Source: Caryophanales bacterium UBA1188 (GTDB lineage Bacteria; Bacillota_I; Bacilli_A; Izemoplasmatales; UBA1188). From it: DNA of 64,000 nucleotides. Every line of letters starts with the position of its first letter. Positions within the stretch are counted from its first letter, which is position 1. The notes under the pieces were generated by a model. It was not told the origin of the DNA. It saw nothing but the letters and a program-made list of their open reading frames with translations, and searched no databases. Below, piece by piece: positions 62,171 to 64,000 of the stretch. Both the position numbers and the translations under genes were made by a program. Location: NCBI GenBank assembly GCA_002310135.1, contig DBYK01000001.1:527712-591711 (forward strand), read 5' to 3'.

Positions 62171-63560
62171 AGTTTCAAAATTTTTACTTAAAAGAAAACC
62201 ACTTGTGAGAAAACTAATCGATGTTCTATCTAATGAATTTGAATATGTTAGTTGTCTTGTAACAGATGTTAAAGGCACAAGAATAGTTGTTGATAAAACA
62301 GTTACAAATGTAACACCAACTTCTTTAACAGAATCTGGTTTTGTTGTTAGAGTATTAGGAAAAAATGTATATACTGAATACTCTATTAATGATATCAATG
62401 ATAAAAACTTTAATTTTGTTTTAGAAGAAATCAAAAAAGAAGCTCTAAAGAAGAGAAATATTGAGCCAGTCAAAACAATCAAATTTGATGAAGAAGAAAT
62501 CACAAAAACTTTTATTAGAAATAATAAAGGTCAAGATTTTAAAGAAGACGAAATAATAGATATTCTCACAAAAAAAGTAAATGAATATGTTAAAGATGAA
62601 ATTATTAATGTTTATTCATTTATTGAATGTAATGAATATCAAAAAATGTTTATTTCTAAAAAGAAAGAATTAATTCAATATTATACTTGGACTAATTCAG
62701 CTGCCTTCGCTATATCTAGAGTAGAAAGTTCTATTAAAGAAGCATATAGTGGAAATGGTTATCCTAGTTTAGAAGAGGCAATTAATGATTTAGATGAAGT
62801 ATTTAAATACAGCACAAAAGTTGCGAAAGATCTTCAAAAAGCTAAACCTCCAACTCCAGGAATATACACAATAATCACAAACCCATCTATCACAGGACTA
62901 ATAGCCCATGAAGCTTTTGGTCACGGAGTAGAGATGGATATGTATGTTAAAGATAGAGCTAAATCAAAAGATTATATTGGTAAGAGTGTAGCGTCTCCTC
63001 TTATCACTATGCATGATGGAGCTAAAGCGACTCTATCAAGTGCTTCATATTTCTTCGATGATGATGGTGTGTTGGCCCAAGATACTGTAATTATTGACAA
63101 AGGTATTTTAAAAAGAGGAATATCAGATGCTTTAAGCGCTCTTGAACTTGGTACTAGCCCTACTGGAAACGGAAGAAGAGAATCATATAAGAGAAAATCA
63201 TATACAAGAATGACTAATACATTCTTCAGTAAAGGTAAATCAACTCTAGAAGATATGATTAAGAGTGTTGATTTTGGTTATTATATCTGCGATACAAACA
63301 ACGGTATGGAAGATCCAAAAAACTGGGGAATTCAGTGTACAGCATCTTATGGTCTAGAAATTAAAGATGGGAAGTTTACAGGAAACATCATATCTCCAGT
63401 TGTGATGAGCGGATATGTAATCGATTTACTTGAATCTATTTCTATGGTTTCAAATAAAGAAAAAGTTATAGGAAGCGGTTCTTGTGGCAAGGGTTATAAA
63501 GAATGGGTCAGAGTAAGCGATGGTGGAGCATCAATAAAAGCGAGGGTTAAAATAGGATGA
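62154..63560 (+). CDS. TldD-type metalloprotease (second copy)
   Basis: A second TldD-family protein of 468 residues with the zinc motif HEAFGH at 252-257, GNGRRESYKRKSYTRMTNT, and a likely third ligand Cys444 in GSGSCGKGYKEWVRVSDGG. Its C-terminus differs from the copy at 26.8-28.2 kb, where two Cys-Gly motifs occur. AGGAGAAAA lies before an ATG-ATG pair; either could start. It overlaps the following TldE-like gene by 4 bp, so the pair is a heterodimer candidate. The 17-bp overlap with dus shows co-transcription. Confidence 0.88.
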   Translation: MMYSNKVSKFLLKRKPLVRKLIDVLSNEFEYVSCLVTDVKGTRIVVDKTVTNVTPTSLTESGFVVRVLGKNVYTEYSINDINDKNFNFVLEEIKKEALKKRNIEPVKTIKFDEEEITKTFIRNNKGQDFKEDEIIDILTKKVNEYVKDEIINVYSFIECNEYQKMFISKKKELIQYYTWTNSAAFAISRVESSIKEAYSGNGYPSLEEAINDLDEVFKYSTKVAKDLQKAKPPTPGIYTIITNPSITGLIAHEAFGHGVEMDMYVKDRAKSKDYIGKSVASPLITMHDGAKATLSSASYFFDDDGVLAQDTVIIDKGILKRGISDALSALELGTSPTGNGRRESYKRKSYTRMTNTFFSKGKSTLEDMIKSVDFGYYICDTNNGMEDPKNWGIQCTASYGLEIKDGKFTGNIISPVVMSGYVIDLLESISMVSNKEKVIGSGSCGKGYKEWVRVSDGGASIKARVKIG

Positions 63561-64000
63561 TTAAGAGTATTATAAAGACTTTAAAAGAAATAAAAGAAGT
63601 ATCAGATTATTCAATAATTGAATCAAAAGAGTATTCTAACCAAGCTTTCTTTGTTCTTGGTAAACTTGAAACTACAAGAGTAGTTAATGTTACAGAATAT
63701 TTAGTTACAATTTATAATAGACATGATTCTAAAATAGGGTCTTCATCATTTGTTATTAGTCATAAATTATCTAAAAAAGAACTAATAGCCAAAATAAATG
63801 AAGCTCTTTATGCGTCTAAATTTATCTTTAATAAAGATTATTCTTTAGTTGAAGGATTGAAGAAGAAAAGCATAAACGATAAGGGGTTTGAAGATTCTTT
63901 CGATGTTATGGTTGAAAAGATTCATTCCATTTATAGCAATGCATCAAATGAGATAGCTAAATTTAATGCAGTAGAAGTATTTTATAATGAAAAGAAAAAC
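63557..64000 (+). CDS. TldE/PmbA-like partner (second copy, partial, C-terminus outside window)
   Basis: 148 codons from the ATG at 63557 to the window end without a stop. The N-terminal part is weakly like TldD/PmbA N-domains (a segment TRVVNVTEYLVTIYNRHDSKIGSSSF resembles the conserved first sheet). The assignment rests mainly on the ATGA overlap with an upstream TldD homologue, the usual tldD-tldE coupling. No zinc motif region is reached. Confidence 0.6.
   Translation, partial: MIKSIIKTLKEIKEVSDYSIIESKEYSNQAFFVLGKLETTRVVNVTEYLVTIYNRHDSKIGSSSFVISHKLSKKELIAKINEALYASKFIFNKDYSLVEGLKKKSINDKGFEDSFDVMVEKIHSIYSNASNEIAKFNAVEVFYNEKKN

Noticed and set aside
1..64000. Mycoplasma-type genetic code (UGA as Trp)
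   Set aside because: Many conserved genes end in UGA at the expected length (for example ispF and rsmA through ATGA overlaps) and Trp codons are UGG.
1..64000. tRNA, rRNA, CRISPR arrays, insertion sequences, T-box leaders
   Set aside because: I looked for their usual marks (TTCGA loops with acceptor stems, repeat-spacer arrays, transposase frames, T-box consensus) and saw none. A dedicated scan could still find a short RNA.

Overview
The window is a very AT-rich (roughly 70 percent A+T by eye) bacterial chromosome segment around the replication origin. The standard bacterial code fits: UGA is used repeatedly as a stop and Trp is always UGG. Gene content and order (rpmH-rnpA-yidC-jag, dnaA, dnaN, yaaA-recF-gyrB-gyrA-serS, rimP-nusA-rnpM-ylxQ-infB-rbfA-uvrC, tilS-hpt-ftsH, ispE-spoVG-prs, rpoE, yutD, rqcP) point to a Firmicutes/Bacilli lineage close to the Mollicutes, probably one of the uncultured gut Bacilli with small genomes. 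Unlike classical mycoplasmas it keeps MEP isoprenoid genes (ispD, ispE, ispF) and most of a shikimate pathway. I saw no tRNA, rRNA, CRISPR array, insertion sequence or prophage.

Layout. 1-6.9 kb (minus): a truncated secreted Ig-repeat protein, nrnA, and an operon of a membrane PAS/degenerate-GGDEF protein, ispD, ispF, yutD, a NifU-type scaffold and pgi, preceded by maf. 7.5-11.9 kb (plus): tilS-hpt-ftsH-rqcP and a DUF2188 protein. 12.0-20.1 kb (minus): a sugar-kinase-like gene, a DEDDh exonuclease and the rimP-nusA-infB-uvrC operon. 20.3-22.6 kb (plus): lysS and an esterase. 22.6-31.4 kb (minus): one long run rmuC-asnS-rpoE-tldD-tldE followed by a tightly overlapping three-gene cassette (acidic helical protein, radical SAM/SPASM enzyme, membrane protein with a Cys-Ala repeat tail). 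31.5-41.0 kb (minus): prs, spoVG, ispE, yolD/Y-family polymerase, folD and shikimate genes including an AroE-AroK fusion. 41.1-44.0 kb: dnaN, dnaA and the split oriC. 44.0-57.9 kb (plus): rpmH to mfd, then yaaA-recF-gyrBA-serS. 57.96-59.0 kb (minus): HIT and HAD proteins. 59.1-64.0 kb (plus): rsmA-glyA-dus and a second tldD/tldE pair, cut by the window end.

Genes are packed with 1-26 bp overlaps and mostly point away from oriC. The most interesting locus is 22.6-28.2 kb. A cytosolic radical SAM/SPASM enzyme is translationally coupled to a type I membrane protein whose cytoplasmic tail carries five Cys-Ala repeats, and both lie directly downstream of the TldD/TldE protease pair, a family known to mature modified peptides. 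This looks like a peptide or protein modification system. The assignment is an inference from gene order and motifs, and no substrate chemistry can be read from sequence.
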